Shown in pieces: positions 8,943 through 17,916 of a stretch of DNA of 64,000 nt (its first letter is position 1; each line of letters starts with the position of its first letter). The position numbers and the translations under genes were made by a program. The notes beneath the pieces were generated by a model. The model saw nothing but the letters and a program-made list of their open reading frames with translations. It searched no databases and was not told where the DNA came from. Location of the stretch: positions 51,300 through 115,299 of the forward strand of contig WRAH01000005.1 of assembly GCA_009780315.1 (NCBI GenBank). The letters run 5' to 3'. The DNA is from Defluviitaleaceae bacterium (GTDB lineage Bacteria > Bacillota > Clostridia > Lachnospirales > WQUN01).

Positions 8943-10777
8943 GTGAGAAAAGGCAAGAAAAACGCCCTACATCTAGTGGCGGAATAGGTTTTGGGCGCGG
9001 GCAAGGAATGCCTGTTGAAAAAGCCAAAGACTTCAAAGGCTCAATGAAGCAGTTGATTGCATATTTGGGTGCAGAGAAAAAAATTATCACTATCACATCA
9101 CTTATTGCTATTGCCTCGACCGTCATGGCAGTATTTGCACCACGTGTCTTAGGGGGTGCTACAGATGAAATTTTTTCAGGACTCATAATTGGTCATTTTA
9201 ACTTCAACCGCATTGCAACAATCATGTTTCAAATCATGGTCCTGCATGGCGTAAGCATCGTGTTTAACTATTTACAAGGCTTTATCATGGCAGGTGTTAG
9301 TGTACGCATTAGCTATCGTTTACGCAATCAACTCAGTGAAAAAATCCATAAGCTTCCACTGAAATATTTTGATAAAAATGCCCATGGAGATGTACTTTCT
9401 CGTATTACTAATGATGTTGATACAATAACCAATACCCTTAACCAAGGGCTTCCAATGTTGTTAATGAGTTTTACAGCCGTTGTAGGTATCATTATTATGA
9501 TGATTACCATTAGTCCGCTTTTAACCCTTGCTGCCATGGGTATTTTACCCCTTTCAGCAATTTCTATGGGTATCATTGTTAAAAAATCGCAAAAGCATTT
9601 TAAAGCACAGCAAGAAGTGTTGGGAAAACTGAACGGACACATTGAGGAAATGTTCACCAGTCACATTATTGTGAAATCTTTTAATGGTGAAGACGCTTCC
9701 GTAGAAGCTTTTGACGTGCAAAATGAGAAACTTTACAATGCTGGCTGGAAGGCAAATTTCTTGTCTGGAATGATGATGCCTATTATAGGGTTCATTAGCA
9801 ATCTTGGATATGTTGCAATTGTAGTCATTGGTGGGGCGTTGGCTGTTGGTGGGCGGCTTTCTATTGGCGGAATCCAAGCATTTATCCAGTATACGCGTCA
9901 GTTTGGGCAACCAGTCGCACAACTTGCAAGTGTTGCAAGCGTTTTTCAACAAACCGCTGCCGCTGCTGAACGTGTATTTAAATTTTTGAATGAAGTAGAA
10001 GAATCTCCTGAATTTGAACATCCTGTGGATAAAATGCAGGTAAAAGGACATGTTATATTCGATAAAGTCAATTTTGGCTATGACCCTGAAACGCCTGTTA
10101 TTCGTGATTTTACAGCTGAAATTAAACCGGGGCAAAAGATTGCCATTGTAGGGCAAACTGGTGCAGGTAAAACGACTATTGTAAAATTACTTATGCGTTT
10201 CTATGATATAGATTCTGGCTTAATTGCTGTAGATGGTGAGAATATAAACCATTATACAAGAGATGGATTGCGATTACATTTTGGCATGGTTTTGCAAGAT
10301 ACATGGTTGTTTAATGGAACAATTGCAGACAATATTAGATACGGAAAACTTAATGCTTCAGATGAAGACATGAAAAAAGCGGCTAAAGCCGCTCAAGCAC
10401 ACCATTTTATTCGGGTATTGCCAGACAGTTATAATATGATGATAAATGAAGAAGCTGATAATATTTCAGCAGGGCAAAAACAGCTTTTGACCATTGCAAG
10501 AACCATTTTAGCTGACCCGGATATTCTCATTTTAGATGAAGCAACCAGTAATGTTGATACACGCACAGAAGTTTTAATTCAACGTGCAATGGATAATCTC
10601 ATGAAAGGGCGAACAAGTTTTATTATTGCCCATAGGCTATCAACCATTCGCAGTGCTGATATGATTCTAGTCATGCATGAAGGCGACATCGTAGAACAAG
10701 GTTCTCATGAGCATTTATTGGCACAGAATGGGGTATATACTAAACTTTATAATAGTCAGTTTGATGTAGTTGATTGA
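8939..10777 (+). CDS. ABC exporter, permease-ATPase half (consensus catalytic subunit)
   Basis: A 612-residue half-transporter starting at GTG 8939, behind GGAGGTGATA. A short basic N-terminal extension (about 35 residues) precedes six membrane helices and the ATPase domain. Walker A is GQTGAGKTT and Walker B is ILILDEATS, with the catalytic Glu intact. The signature is ISAGQ instead of LSGGQ, which fits a heterodimer in which this signature faces the upstream subunit's degenerate Walker B. The H-loop is IAHRLST. The gene pairs with 7105-8847 and probably ends the operon. The substrate is unknown. Confidence 0.9.
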   Translation: MSEKRQEKRPTSSGGIGFGRGQGMPVEKAKDFKGSMKQLIAYLGAEKKIITITSLIAIASTVMAVFAPRVLGGATDEIFSGLIIGHFNFNRIATIMFQIMVLHGVSIVFNYLQGFIMAGVSVRISYRLRNQLSEKIHKLPLKYFDKNAHGDVLSRITNDVDTITNTLNQGLPMLLMSFTAVVGIIIMMITISPLLTLAAMGILPLSAISMGIIVKKSQKHFKAQQEVLGKLNGHIEEMFTSHIIVKSFNGEDASVEAFDVQNEKLYNAGWKANFLSGMMMPIIGFISNLGYVAIVVIGGALAVGGRLSIGGIQAFIQYTRQFGQPVAQLASVASVFQQTAAAAERVFKFLNEVEESPEFEHPVDKMQVKGHVIFDKVNFGYDPETPVIRDFTAEIKPGQKIAIVGQTGAGKTTIVKLLMRFYDIDSGLIAVDGENINHYTRDGLRLHFGMVLQDTWLFNGTIADNIRYGKLNASDEDMKKAAKAAQAHHFIRVLPDSYNMMINEEADNISAGQKQLLTIARTILADPDILILDEATSNVDTRTEVLIQRAMDNLMKGRTSFIIAHRLSTIRSADMILVMHEGDIVEQGSHEHLLAQNGVYTKLYNSQFDVVD

Positions 10778-10984
10778 GGATTTTATCTTAAAAATGGGAG
10801 ATTATTAAATAGGATGTAATCTGTGGAGGGCGTAAATAACACTGATTCTAAGAACACATCTTATTTTGTAAATCTGATATATGTTAGAATGAGTTTACTA
10901 TCTGAAAAATGGCAGGGCACATTTATGTACCACAGCAAAGCTGTTGTATCGTGCGTAAAATTTATATAATGTGGGTGAGTGTGC

Positions 10985-11644
10985 ATGAAAACTAAACAAA
11001 AAACATTGATACATTGGTGCGGGTTACTTGGTGTGGTAAGTTTTCTTTCCTATGCCGTAGCAGTAATATTTGCCCCCTCTGCTTATCCGGGGTATGACTG
11101 GATGAGCCAAGCGGTCAGCGATTTAAGTGCAGCTAACGCTCCATCACTTGCTCTTTGGCATCAATTATCAAGTTTGTACGGTGTAGCAGGAATAGTCTGC
11201 GTTATGATGGTTTGCGTTGCCATTCGAGGTGGGCAGAGCAAAATTTTGCAACTGGAAATTTATGCATTTACTGTAATGTTTTGGGTGTCTACAATCGGAT
11301 ATGCAATGTTTCCCCTTTCGGAAAGCGGAGGTACAGGAGCGACTTTTCAAGGTACAATGCACATTGTTGTAACTGCACTGGTTGTTCCCTTGTCTATTTC
11401 CTCTTTTGTCTTGGTGATGATTGGGGGGTACGCTAAAAAGAGATTTGTTTCTCTTGCAGTCTGTGCAAGTGTCGCTTTATTTCTTATGCTCGTAGGTGGA
11501 ATAGGAATAGGAATTGCACCATCTGAATACTTCGGTGTATTTCAAAGGTTTAGCAACCTTGTTTCTGTAAATGGATTTCTTGCGGTATTAGGTATATTTT
11601 TGCTTACAGGGGAGTTGGAAGATAGAGTGCATGGTGAAGTATAA
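10985..11644 (+). CDS. DUF998 family integral membrane protein
   Basis: A 219-residue protein with six predicted membrane segments and the DUF998 motif YDWMSQAVSDLSA after the first helix. Start taken at ATG 10985; an in-frame GTG six bases earlier is the alternative. A TATAAT box at 10965-10970 lies so close that the mRNA leader would be very short. The function is unknown. The roughly 200 nt upstream (10778-10978) hold no gene I can recognise and no clear terminator for the ABC operon. Confidence 0.75.
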   Translation: MKTKQKTLIHWCGLLGVVSFLSYAVAVIFAPSAYPGYDWMSQAVSDLSAANAPSLALWHQLSSLYGVAGIVCVMMVCVAIRGGQSKILQLEIYAFTVMFWVSTIGYAMFPLSESGGTGATFQGTMHIVVTALVVPLSISSFVLVMIGGYAKKRFVSLAVCASVALFLMLVGGIGIGIAPSEYFGVFQRFSNLVSVNGFLAVLGIFLLTGELEDRVHGEV

Positions 11645-11795
11645 GCATTATCTACGTTATTTCCACCCCTATCAGCGTTCGTTGTATGATTCTCTTATAG
11701 AAAGTAAAATAGAAAGTAAAACAAGCAGTGATACTGTATTGACCACCTTACAGATATGTACTGGGGCAAATGCCCCATGATTTACATGATTACAA

Positions 11796-12023
11796 TTAAA
11801 TAATTTCTACAGTGACTCTTTTTTCTTCGTGAATGGCGGCGGCTTTAACTAATGTACGAATTGCACGGGCTATACGTCCTTGTTTGCCTATGACTTTGCC
11901 CATATCTTCTTCGCCTACTTTTAGGCATAGTACAATTACACCATCACGTTCTTCTTCTCTAACTTCTACTAAATCTGGCTTATCAACAAGCTGTTTTGCA
12001 ATTAGGATTAGTAAGTCTTTCAT
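11796..12023 (-). CDS. khpA: KH-domain RNA-binding protein KhpA
   Basis: A 75-residue single KH domain with the GxxG loop inside MGKVIGKQGRIARAI, followed by a helix and a short strand ending TVEII. KhpA (YlqC) forms an RNA chaperone with KhpB/Jag and affects cell elongation and division in Firmicutes. It lies 18 nt after rpsP in the usual ylxM-ffh-rpsP-khpA order, but rimM, trmD and rplS, which normally follow, are absent; a DUF998 gene faces it instead. No T-tract terminator is visible after the stop. Confidence 0.93.
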   Translation of the reverse strand: MKDLLILIAKQLVDKPDLVEVREEERDGVIVLCLKVGEEDMGKVIGKQGRIARAIRTLVKAAAIHEEKRVTVEII

Positions 12024-12041
12024 GGAGTTACCCCTCCCCTT

Positions 12042-12278
12042 TTATACGCCAGCTTTTTTAAGCAATGCGCGAACTGTGTCTGTAGGTTGCGCACCTTTAG
12101 AAATCCAATCTTTAGCCGCGTCATTGTCTACACGAAGCACTGACGGAGCTTTTGTTGGGTCATAGATGCCTATTTCTGCAAGCACCTTACCATCACGTGG
12201 GGTGCGGCTGTCCGCTACGACAATACGATAGAAAGGAGCTTTTTTCGCGCCCATTCTTTTCAAACGAATTTTTACCAT
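12042..12278 (-). CDS. rpsP: 30S ribosomal protein S16
   Basis: A 78-residue basic protein with the S16 pattern: [24 protein letters not shown] at the N-terminus, then a [14 protein letters not shown] block and a C-terminal [13 protein letters not shown]. It binds 16S rRNA in 30S assembly. RBS AAGAGGTG precedes the ATG. It sits between ffh (43 nt) and khpA (18 nt) on the same strand. Confidence 0.97.
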   Translation of the reverse strand: MVKIRLKRMGAKKAPFYRIVVADSRTPRDGKVLAEIGIYDPTKAPSVLRVDNDAAKDWISKGAQPTDTVRALLKKAGV

Positions 12279-12321
12279 TTTACATACACCTCTTAAAATT
12301 TTTTATTGCGGTCTTGCCGCT

Positions 12322-13674
12322 TTATCCGAAAAAGGGCAGTTTACCCTTTTTGCCGAATTTACCTTTTTTACCGAACATGCCACCACCTGTAAAGTTTTTC
12401 ATCATTTTGCGCATGTCCTCAAATTGCTTTAATAAGCGGTTCACTTCTTGAATTGTACGCCCACTTCCTTTGGCAATACGTTTTTTGCGTGAACCATTTA
12501 AAATAGTAGGATTATGGCGTTCTTCATGGGTCATGGATTGGATAATGGCTTCGGTATGTGCCATAGCTTTTTCATCCACTTCTTGCCCTGCTAATGCGGA
12601 TTGGTCTACACCAGGAATCATGCCAATAAGGTCTTTTATTGAACCCATTTTTTTTATTTGTTGCATTTGGTCTAAAAAGTCTTCTAATGTAAATGCATTA
12701 TTACGGATTTTTTGCTCCAACTCCGCGGCTTGCTTTTCGTCAAAAGCTTGTTGTGCTTTGTCAATGAGACTTAATACATCACCCATGCCTAGGATTCTGG
12801 ATGCCATACGGTCTGGGTGGAAAGGTTCCATATCCTCTAATTTTTCGCCCATGCCTACATATTTTACAGGTTTGCCTGTCACTTTCTTTACAGAAAGTAC
12901 TGCACCACCACGGGTATCACTGTCTAGTTTTGTTACAATGATACCATCTAAACCCAGCTTTTCATCAAAGGTCTGTGCTACATTTACAGCATCTTGCCCA
13001 GTCATTGCGTCTACGACTAATAAGATTTCCTGTGGTTTTACAGCAGTACGCACATTTGATAATTCATCCATGAGTGTATCATCAATATGAAGACGACCAG
13101 CCGTGTCAATAATAACTATGTCATGACCATTTTCTTTAGCAAAGTCAAGACTTTTTGCTGCTATAGTCACAGGGTCTGTTTTGTCTCCCATTTCAAAAAC
13201 AGGAATATTATAAGTGCTTCCAACGACTTGTAGCTGTTTAATTGCAGCAGGGCGATAGATGTCACAAGCAACTAAAAGCGGTCGTTTACCTTGTTTACGT
13301 AAAATTCCTGCCAGCTTACCTGTGCTTGTGGTTTTACCTGCGCCTTGTAATCCAACCATCATATATACGGTAGGTGGTTTTGATGAAAATGTGAGTTGGC
13401 TTTGAGATGAACCCATGAGCGCAATGAGTTCTTCATGAACCAGTTTTATCACTTGTTGACCAGGGTTAAGACTTTCTAAAACTTCATGTCCAATAGATTT
13501 TTCTGTAACACCTGTGATAAATTCTTTAACTACACGAAAGTTCACATCCGCTTCAAGCAGTGCAAGACGAACTTCGCGCATAGCTTCTTTTACGTCTTTT
13601 TCAGAAAGTTTACCTTTACCTTTTAATTTTTTAAAGACGTTTTGCAGCTTTTCACCTAAACTTTCAAATGCCAT
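12322..13674 (-). CDS. ffh: Signal recognition particle GTPase Ffh
   Basis: A 450-residue SRP54 homologue that binds 4.5S/6S RNA and signal sequences and docks with FtsY. The N domain covers residues 1-90. The G domain has GLQGAGKTT (P-loop), the DIYRPAAIKQL insertion, DTAGR, TKLD and the GMGEKLEDMEPF closing loop. The methionine-rich M domain starts near 325. The tail is a Gly/Lys/Phe repeat ending LPFFG. RBS AAAGGGG precedes the ATG. It is downstream of ylxM by 13 nt, the conserved arrangement. Confidence 0.97.
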   Translation of the reverse strand: MAFESLGEKLQNVFKKLKGKGKLSEKDVKEAMREVRLALLEADVNFRVVKEFITGVTEKSIGHEVLESLNPGQQVIKLVHEELIALMGSSQSQLTFSSKPPTVYMMVGLQGAGKTTSTGKLAGILRKQGKRPLLVACDIYRPAAIKQLQVVGSTYNIPVFEMGDKTDPVTIAAKSLDFAKENGHDIVIIDTAGRLHIDDTLMDELSNVRTAVKPQEILLVVDAMTGQDAVNVAQTFDEKLGLDGIIVTKLDSDTRGGAVLSVKKVTGKPVKYVGMGEKLEDMEPFHPDRMASRILGMGDVLSLIDKAQQAFDEKQAAELEQKIRNNAFTLEDFLDQMQQIKKMGSIKDLIGMIPGVDQSALAGQEVDEKAMAHTEAIIQSMTHEERHNPTILNGSRKKRIAKGSGRTIQEVNRLLKQFEDMRKMMKNFTGGGMFGKKGKFGKKGKLPFFG

Positions 13675-13687
13675 ATTACACCCCTTT

Positions 13688-14041
13688 CTAGATATTTAAT
13701 GTATGAACAAGTTTGCGAATATGGTTAATATCCCATCCATTTATATTTTCTAATTGAATTAAAGCATCATCAATTTGGGCTATTATTTTTTGATGTGTCA
13801 TATATTTTGCTACAAGACAAAGGAGTTCCTCATAACGATTTAATCGCCCCAATGAGCGTTTTAATAAATCTGCAACAGCTTGTGGCGTAATACCCATAGA
13901 TGCACCAATTTCTGCATGAGAACAATCTTCCATGTAATGCATAGCAAAAACTTCACGTTGTCTTTCCGTAAGCAATGCGCCGTAAAAATCAAAAAGTAAA
14001 TTTTTATGTTGTCTTACGGCTGGCAAGTCGTAACTATTCAT
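13688..14041 (-). CDS. ylxM: YlxM sigma-like helix-turn-helix protein (SRP regulator)
   Basis: A 117-residue protein with the YlxM signature: an N-terminal LLFDFYGALLTERQREVF block and a helix-turn-helix (CSHAEIGASMGITPQAVADLLKR). YlxM resembles sigma-70 region 4 and modulates SRP assembly in streptococci. First gene of the ffh operon; RBS GAGAGGCG precedes the ATG. A strong promoter with a perfect palindrome over the -10 lies directly upstream. Confidence 0.93.
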   Translation of the reverse strand: MNSYDLPAVRQHKNLLFDFYGALLTERQREVFAMHYMEDCSHAEIGASMGITPQAVADLLKRSLGRLNRYEELLCLVAKYMTHQKIIAQIDDALIQLENINGWDINHIRKLVHTLNI

Positions 14042-14060
14042 AATCGCCTCTCAAGGAAAA

Positions 14061-14100
14061 ATACTTTATAAAGTATAAATACTTGGGAGTATATTGTCAA
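14061..14100 (-). promoter_or_regulatory. Promoter of ylxM-ffh operon with a 16-bp palindrome over the -10
   Basis: On the minus strand, -35 TTGACA (14100-14095) and -10 TATACT (14077-14072) are separated by exactly 17 nt. The sequence ATACTTTATAAAGTAT (14061-14076) is a perfect 16-bp inverted repeat overlapping the -10. This is the expected position for a repressor operator, although AT-rich palindromes can arise by chance. Confidence 0.7.
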
Positions 14101-14182
14101 GTATATTTTACTCAAAGTCCTATTATTTGCCAAACATTTCAAAGCAAATGCTTATTATGTATTAACTTGCGGTGAAAAAATA

Positions 14183-14211
14183 TTGCTTAATCATTAACAA
14201 CATGTTACAAT
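14183..14211 (+). promoter_or_regulatory. Promoter for the 3D-domain protein
   Basis: -35 TTGCTT (14183-14188) and -10 TACAAT (14206-14211) have a 17-nt spacer. The predicted start lies about 50 nt before the ATG at 14268. Confidence 0.55.
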
Positions 14212-14230
14212 CGTCTTCATAATAAATTTT

Positions 14231-14246
14231 GGATAGTATCCTATCC
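14231..14246. repeat. Inverted repeat in the 5' leader of the 3D-domain gene
   Basis: GGATAG-TATC-CTATCC is a perfect 6-bp inverted repeat with a 4-nt loop. It lies after the predicted promoter and 21 nt before the ATG. It could be an operator or a small mRNA hairpin; the sequence cannot distinguish these. Confidence 0.4.
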
Positions 14247-14267
14247 ATATATTCAGGAGACCATTTT

Positions 14268-15299
14268 ATGAAAATTTTAAAGGCAGTCTGTGTTGTATTA
14301 TTTGCCTTAATCGCCAGCATTACCATTCCATTTGGAATAATGAGTTTTACAGCAGCAGAAACAGCACTAAGGCAAGTGACGATTTACGACATGGACGCAG
14401 AACGGACATTTTTAACACAAGCAGAAACAGTAGGTGACGCTTTAAGAGAGTTGGGCATTGAATTAAATAGTTTCGACCGCACCAGTCATTCTCAAGCAGG
14501 ACAAATATGGGATGGAATCGCTATCACGATAGAAAGAGAAATTAACTTTTACGTTAAAATTGACAGTAACCCCTTACTTACACATGCATCCCGTCCGGGA
14601 ATTACAGTAGAAGAAGTGTTAGTGCAATTTCAAACAGGGCAAGATTTTGCACTACTTTTTGACGGAAATCATACACGTCAAGTGGCAAATGGTGAAACCC
14701 TCCATTTTACTTCATGGCAATCACGCTTTATTTCCGACACGCATAATGTCCCCTACTCGACCATTGAAAATCGTACAAATGCTGTAAGCCAAGGACGTAG
14801 TCATGTCCGTCAGGTTGGAGAAATGGGCGTAAATGAATCTACAACAGCACTGATATATATTGGCGGCGTAGAAATGAACCGTCAATATTTTGGAACAACA
14901 ACATTGGTTGACCCTGTTGATGAAATCATAGATATTGGAACAGGCTGGTTAGGTTCAATGACCGATGTAACACGGGAGGATTTTCACTATTTCCGCCGTG
15001 TTCAAATGGAAGCCACCGCATATACCGCAGGATATGGTTGCACAGGAAAACACCCTGATGACCCATGGTATAGAATCACTGCCTCTGGGCGAGAGGTGCA
15101 ACATGGAATCGTTGCTGTTGACCGTAATGTCATTCCACTGGGAACGCGTTTGTTTGTAGAAGGATATGGCTTTGCCATTGCCGCAGATGTTGGCGGTGCA
15201 ATTCGTGGTTACAAAATTGATTTATTTATGGAAGATTTACAAGATGCTTTAAATTTTGGACGGCGGCATATATATGTTTGGATTTTAGATGAAATATAA
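14268..15299 (+). CDS. Secreted 3D-domain cell-wall protein with ubiquitin-like/G5-type repeats (YabE/Rpf-like)
   Basis: Start set at ATG 14268, behind TTCAGGAGA, giving 343 residues. An N-terminal hydrophobic helix (about 8-30) is a signal peptide or anchor. Two DUF348-like segments follow (about 35-140), then a G5-like stretch (about 175-225). The C-terminal 3D domain (about 255-343) shows the three aspartates in AVDRNVIPLGT, AADVGGAIRG and KIDLFM. This is the architecture of YabE/YuiC-like and resuscitation-promoting-factor-like proteins, thought to cleave peptidoglycan with a lytic-transglycosylase (MltA-type) fold. It has its own promoter and a strong terminator, so it is monocistronic. 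Confidence 0.85.
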   Translation: MKILKAVCVVLFALIASITIPFGIMSFTAAETALRQVTIYDMDAERTFLTQAETVGDALRELGIELNSFDRTSHSQAGQIWDGIAITIEREINFYVKIDSNPLLTHASRPGITVEEVLVQFQTGQDFALLFDGNHTRQVANGETLHFTSWQSRFISDTHNVPYSTIENRTNAVSQGRSHVRQVGEMGVNESTTALIYIGGVEMNRQYFGTTTLVDPVDEIIDIGTGWLGSMTDVTREDFHYFRRVQMEATAYTAGYGCTGKHPDDPWYRITASGREVQHGIVAVDRNVIPLGTRLFVEGYGFAIAADVGGAIRGYKIDLFMEDLQDALNFGRRHIYVWILDEI

Positions 15300-15310
15300 A
15301 AACCTTTGCA

Positions 15311-15350
15311 AAAAACCGATTATGCATATATTTTAGCATAATCGGTTTTT
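15311..15350 (+). terminator. Intrinsic terminator after the 3D-domain gene
   Basis: A perfect 15-bp stem (15311-15325 with 15336-15350) around a 10-nt loop, ending in a run of Ts. It begins 11 nt after the stop codon. The A-rich left arm means it could also act in the reverse direction. Confidence 0.9.
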
Positions 15351-15447
15351 TTACATAGATTTTACATTCAGCTTATAGGCATTTTACATAGCTTGTGTAT
15401 TCTTCATCCCGTAAACAAAAATTACAATTTTGTGGAGGATGTTTAGG

Positions 15448-16254
15448 ATGAAAAAATGGATTTTAGTTGTAGCTTTAGCCGTGGTGTCAGCTTTCTTATT
15501 TGCAGGTTGCCGACCAGAAGATGCAGGCAGTGATAATATCATTGTCGCAGGTTCTACCACTATCACCCCAGTCATGCGTGAAATTGCTGAAGCTTTTGAA
15601 TCAGCAAATAATGGACTTACAGTTGAAATTCAAGAACTTGGTACATCAGCAGGTATTAACGCAACCATCGAAGGTATTAGTGACATTGCAATGTCGTCAA
15701 GAGCCATGTCAGCAGATGAGCAAGCACAAGGCGTACATCCAATCCCGTTTGCAATTGATGGCGTGGCCGTTGTTGTGAATCCAAACAATCCAGTCAGTGA
15801 CCTTACACTTGAACAAATCACAGCCATTTTCTATGGTGAAATCACAAATTGGAGCGAAGTAGGCGGAAATGATGTTGCAATTACTGTAGTATCCCGCGAA
15901 GAAGGTTCTGGTATTCGTTCAACCTTTGAATCATTTGCTAATATTGATGAAGTGTCTAGTGGTGCTATTATTTCTCAAGGCACAGGTGGTGTAATCGCTA
16001 GTGTTTCCAGCAATGTGAATGCTATAGGATATGTAACAACAGGTGTTGTATCTGATGGTTTAAAGGCTGTTGCCATTAACGGCGTAATGTTTTCTGAAAC
16101 TACAGTGATGAATGGAAGTTACATTTTTGCAAACACATTCTTTATTGGTATACGAGATGATTTAAGTGATAATGCCCAACGCTTTGTTGACTTTATTCTA
16201 TCCTCACCAGGGCAAGACGTAGTATCCGCAGCAGGATATGTGAGGATTCAATAA
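15448..16254 (+). CDS. pstS: Phosphate ABC transporter substrate-binding lipoprotein
   Basis: Start chosen at ATG 15448, behind GTGGAGGATG; 268 residues. It has a lipoprotein signal peptide with lipobox LFAGC, so Cys19-20 would be acylated and the protein held on the outer face of the membrane. Phosphate-binding motifs are present: AGSTTITPV near the N-terminus, GTSAGINA, SSRAMSADE and SREEGSGIRSTFE. PstS captures phosphate for the PstCA channel. It is the first gene of a complete pstSCAB-phoU-phoB-phoR run. No convincing PHO box was identified in the short upstream region. Confidence 0.96.
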   Translation: MKKWILVVALAVVSAFLFAGCRPEDAGSDNIIVAGSTTITPVMREIAEAFESANNGLTVEIQELGTSAGINATIEGISDIAMSSRAMSADEQAQGVHPIPFAIDGVAVVVNPNNPVSDLTLEQITAIFYGEITNWSEVGGNDVAITVVSREEGSGIRSTFESFANIDEVSSGAIISQGTGGVIASVSSNVNAIGYVTTGVVSDGLKAVAINGVMFSETTVMNGSYIFANTFFIGIRDDLSDNAQRFVDFILSSPGQDVVSAAGYVRIQ

Positions 16255-16259
16255 AGACT

Positions 16260-17096
16260 ATGAAAACAAGAGAACATGTTGCAAAACTTATTTTTATGTT
16301 TTGTGCCTTAACCGCAGTCGCCGCTCTATTTGTTATTATCTTCTTTATTTTTTCAAGAGGAATGCCCGCCATCTTTGAGGTGGGCATTGGCGGCTTTTTA
16401 AGTGGTCGTGTTTGGCGGCCATTGCAAGGGGAGTTTGGGATTTTCACCTTTATATTTACATCCCTTGTGACAACAATCGTTGCTTTTATTGTAGGGTCAA
16501 GAATTGGGTTGTGGTGTGCAATTTATCTTGCCATGTTTTGCCCTAGAAAAATTTATCGTCCATTAAAAACGATGGTAGAGTTACTTGGGGGCATTCCTTC
16601 TGTTTTATATGGTTTTTTTGGTGTGGTCGTAATTGTACCGTTTATTCGCAATGCCTTTGGAGGACCAGGAAACAGTATGCTGGCGGCAATGATTATCCTT
16701 TCCATTATGATTTTGCCTACGATTATTAATTTAAGTGAAGCGGCTATTCGTGCAGTGCCGAGTTTTTATTATGAAGGTGCCCTTGCACTTGGTGCAACTA
16801 AGACAGAAGCGGTTTTTGATGTTGTTGTGCCGGCTGCAAAATCAGGTGTTAATGCCTCTTATATACTAGGGGTTGGTCGTGCAATTGGTGAAACAATGGC
16901 AGTGATTATGGTGATAGGTAATTCACCTCATATGCCAGAAAGCGTACTTAGTCCAGCAAGAACCATGACAGCGGCAATAGCACTTGAAATGAGCTATGCT
17001 ACAGGATTGCACCAAAATATGCTATTTGCAATTGGTGTAGTATTGTTTACTATTGTTATTGTCCTCAACCTTATTTTAACCATTCGGAGGCATTAA
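16260..17096 (+). CDS. pstC: Phosphate ABC transporter permease PstC
   Basis: A 278-residue membrane protein with six predicted helices. The binding-protein-dependent transport (EAA) loop is visible as EGALALGATKTEAVFDVVVPAAKSG near residue 180, and the family motif LLGGIPSVLYGFFG near 108. It pairs with PstA to form the phosphate channel. It starts 5 nt after pstS. Confidence 0.96.
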   Translation: MKTREHVAKLIFMFCALTAVAALFVIIFFIFSRGMPAIFEVGIGGFLSGRVWRPLQGEFGIFTFIFTSLVTTIVAFIVGSRIGLWCAIYLAMFCPRKIYRPLKTMVELLGGIPSVLYGFFGVVVIVPFIRNAFGGPGNSMLAAMIILSIMILPTIINLSEAAIRAVPSFYYEGALALGATKTEAVFDVVVPAAKSGVNASYILGVGRAIGETMAVIMVIGNSPHMPESVLSPARTMTAAIALEMSYATGLHQNMLFAIGVVLFTIVIVLNLILTIRRH

Positions 17097-17097
17097 A

Positions 17098-17916
17098 GTG
17101 AGAAAACTTAAAAATAATTTACGATATATTAAAATTTATATTGGAATTGGTATGGCAATCACTACTTTGCTTGGTATTTTGCTATATATTTTAATTAACG
17201 GATTACAGCATATTACATTTGATTTCTTATTTAATGTCAATGCGCCCCGAGGGCAAACCCTTGTACCAATGATTTTTACTACAGTTTTAATTGTTTTACT
17301 TACGCTGGCAATCTCTGCGCCTATTGGTATTGGTTCTGCAATTTACTTAAACGAATATGCAAAAACAGGTGCGTGGTTTGTTAAAACAATTCGTATGGCT
17401 ATTGAAACCCTTTCAGGCATTCCATCGATTATATATGGACTGTTTGGTTTTCTATTCTATGTCATTATCTTGCGCTGGACATGGTCGATTATGGCTGGAG
17501 TTTTTACAGTCGCTATTATGGTATTGCCTATTATTATACGCTCTAGTGAAGAAGCTTTAAAATCTGTACCCAATGCTTATCGTGAAGGTAGCTATGCACT
17601 TGGTGCAGGAAAGTTTTATACAATTTGGAAAACCGTTTTGCCATCGGCAGTTCCAGGAATTTTAGCATCCATTATTCTCACTATCGGACGAATCGTAGGC
17701 GAAACTGCCGCACTTGTTCTCACTGCTGGAACTGTTGCAGGTATGCCGTCAAATTTATTTGATTCATCGGCAACCCTTGCGGTATTTATGTATACTATTA
17801 CGGTTGAAGGAACAGACATGGATAGAGCTTATGCCACTGCTGTTGTACTTATGGCACTTATCCTCTTTTTAAATACTTTTGCAAACTTTATTGGAAAGAA
17901 GCTGAAACCACAATGA
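17098..17916 (+). CDS. pstA: Phosphate ABC transporter permease PstA
   Basis: A 272-residue membrane protein starting at GTG 17098; the RBS GGAGG lies inside the end of pstC. It has six predicted helices, the [18 protein letters not shown] motif and the EAA loop [25 protein letters not shown]. Second permease half of the phosphate transporter. Its stop overlaps the pstB start (ATGA). Confidence 0.96.
   Translation: MRKLKNNLRYIKIYIGIGMAITTLLGILLYILINGLQHITFDFLFNVNAPRGQTLVPMIFTTVLIVLLTLAISAPIGIGSAIYLNEYAKTGAWFVKTIRMAIETLSGIPSIIYGLFGFLFYVIILRWTWSIMAGVFTVAIMVLPIIIRSSEEALKSVPNAYREGSYALGAGKFYTIWKTVLPSAVPGILASIILTIGRIVGETAALVLTAGTVAGMPSNLFDSSATLAVFMYTITVEGTDMDRAYATAVVLMALILFLNTFANFIGKKLKPQ

Noticed and set aside
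9554..10156. A 200-codon minus-strand frame in the second ABC exporter gene
   Set aside because: Lies wholly inside a well-supported gene on the other strand; no family resemblance or RBS.
11763..11776. GGGGCA-AA-TGCCCC hairpin considered as terminator for khpA or the DUF998 gene
   Set aside because: The stem has only a 2-nt loop and no T-tract on either side.
12470..13090. A 206-codon plus-strand frame antisense to ffh
   Set aside because: It is the mirror of a highly conserved gene, Ser/Phe rich, with no RBS; a shadow frame.
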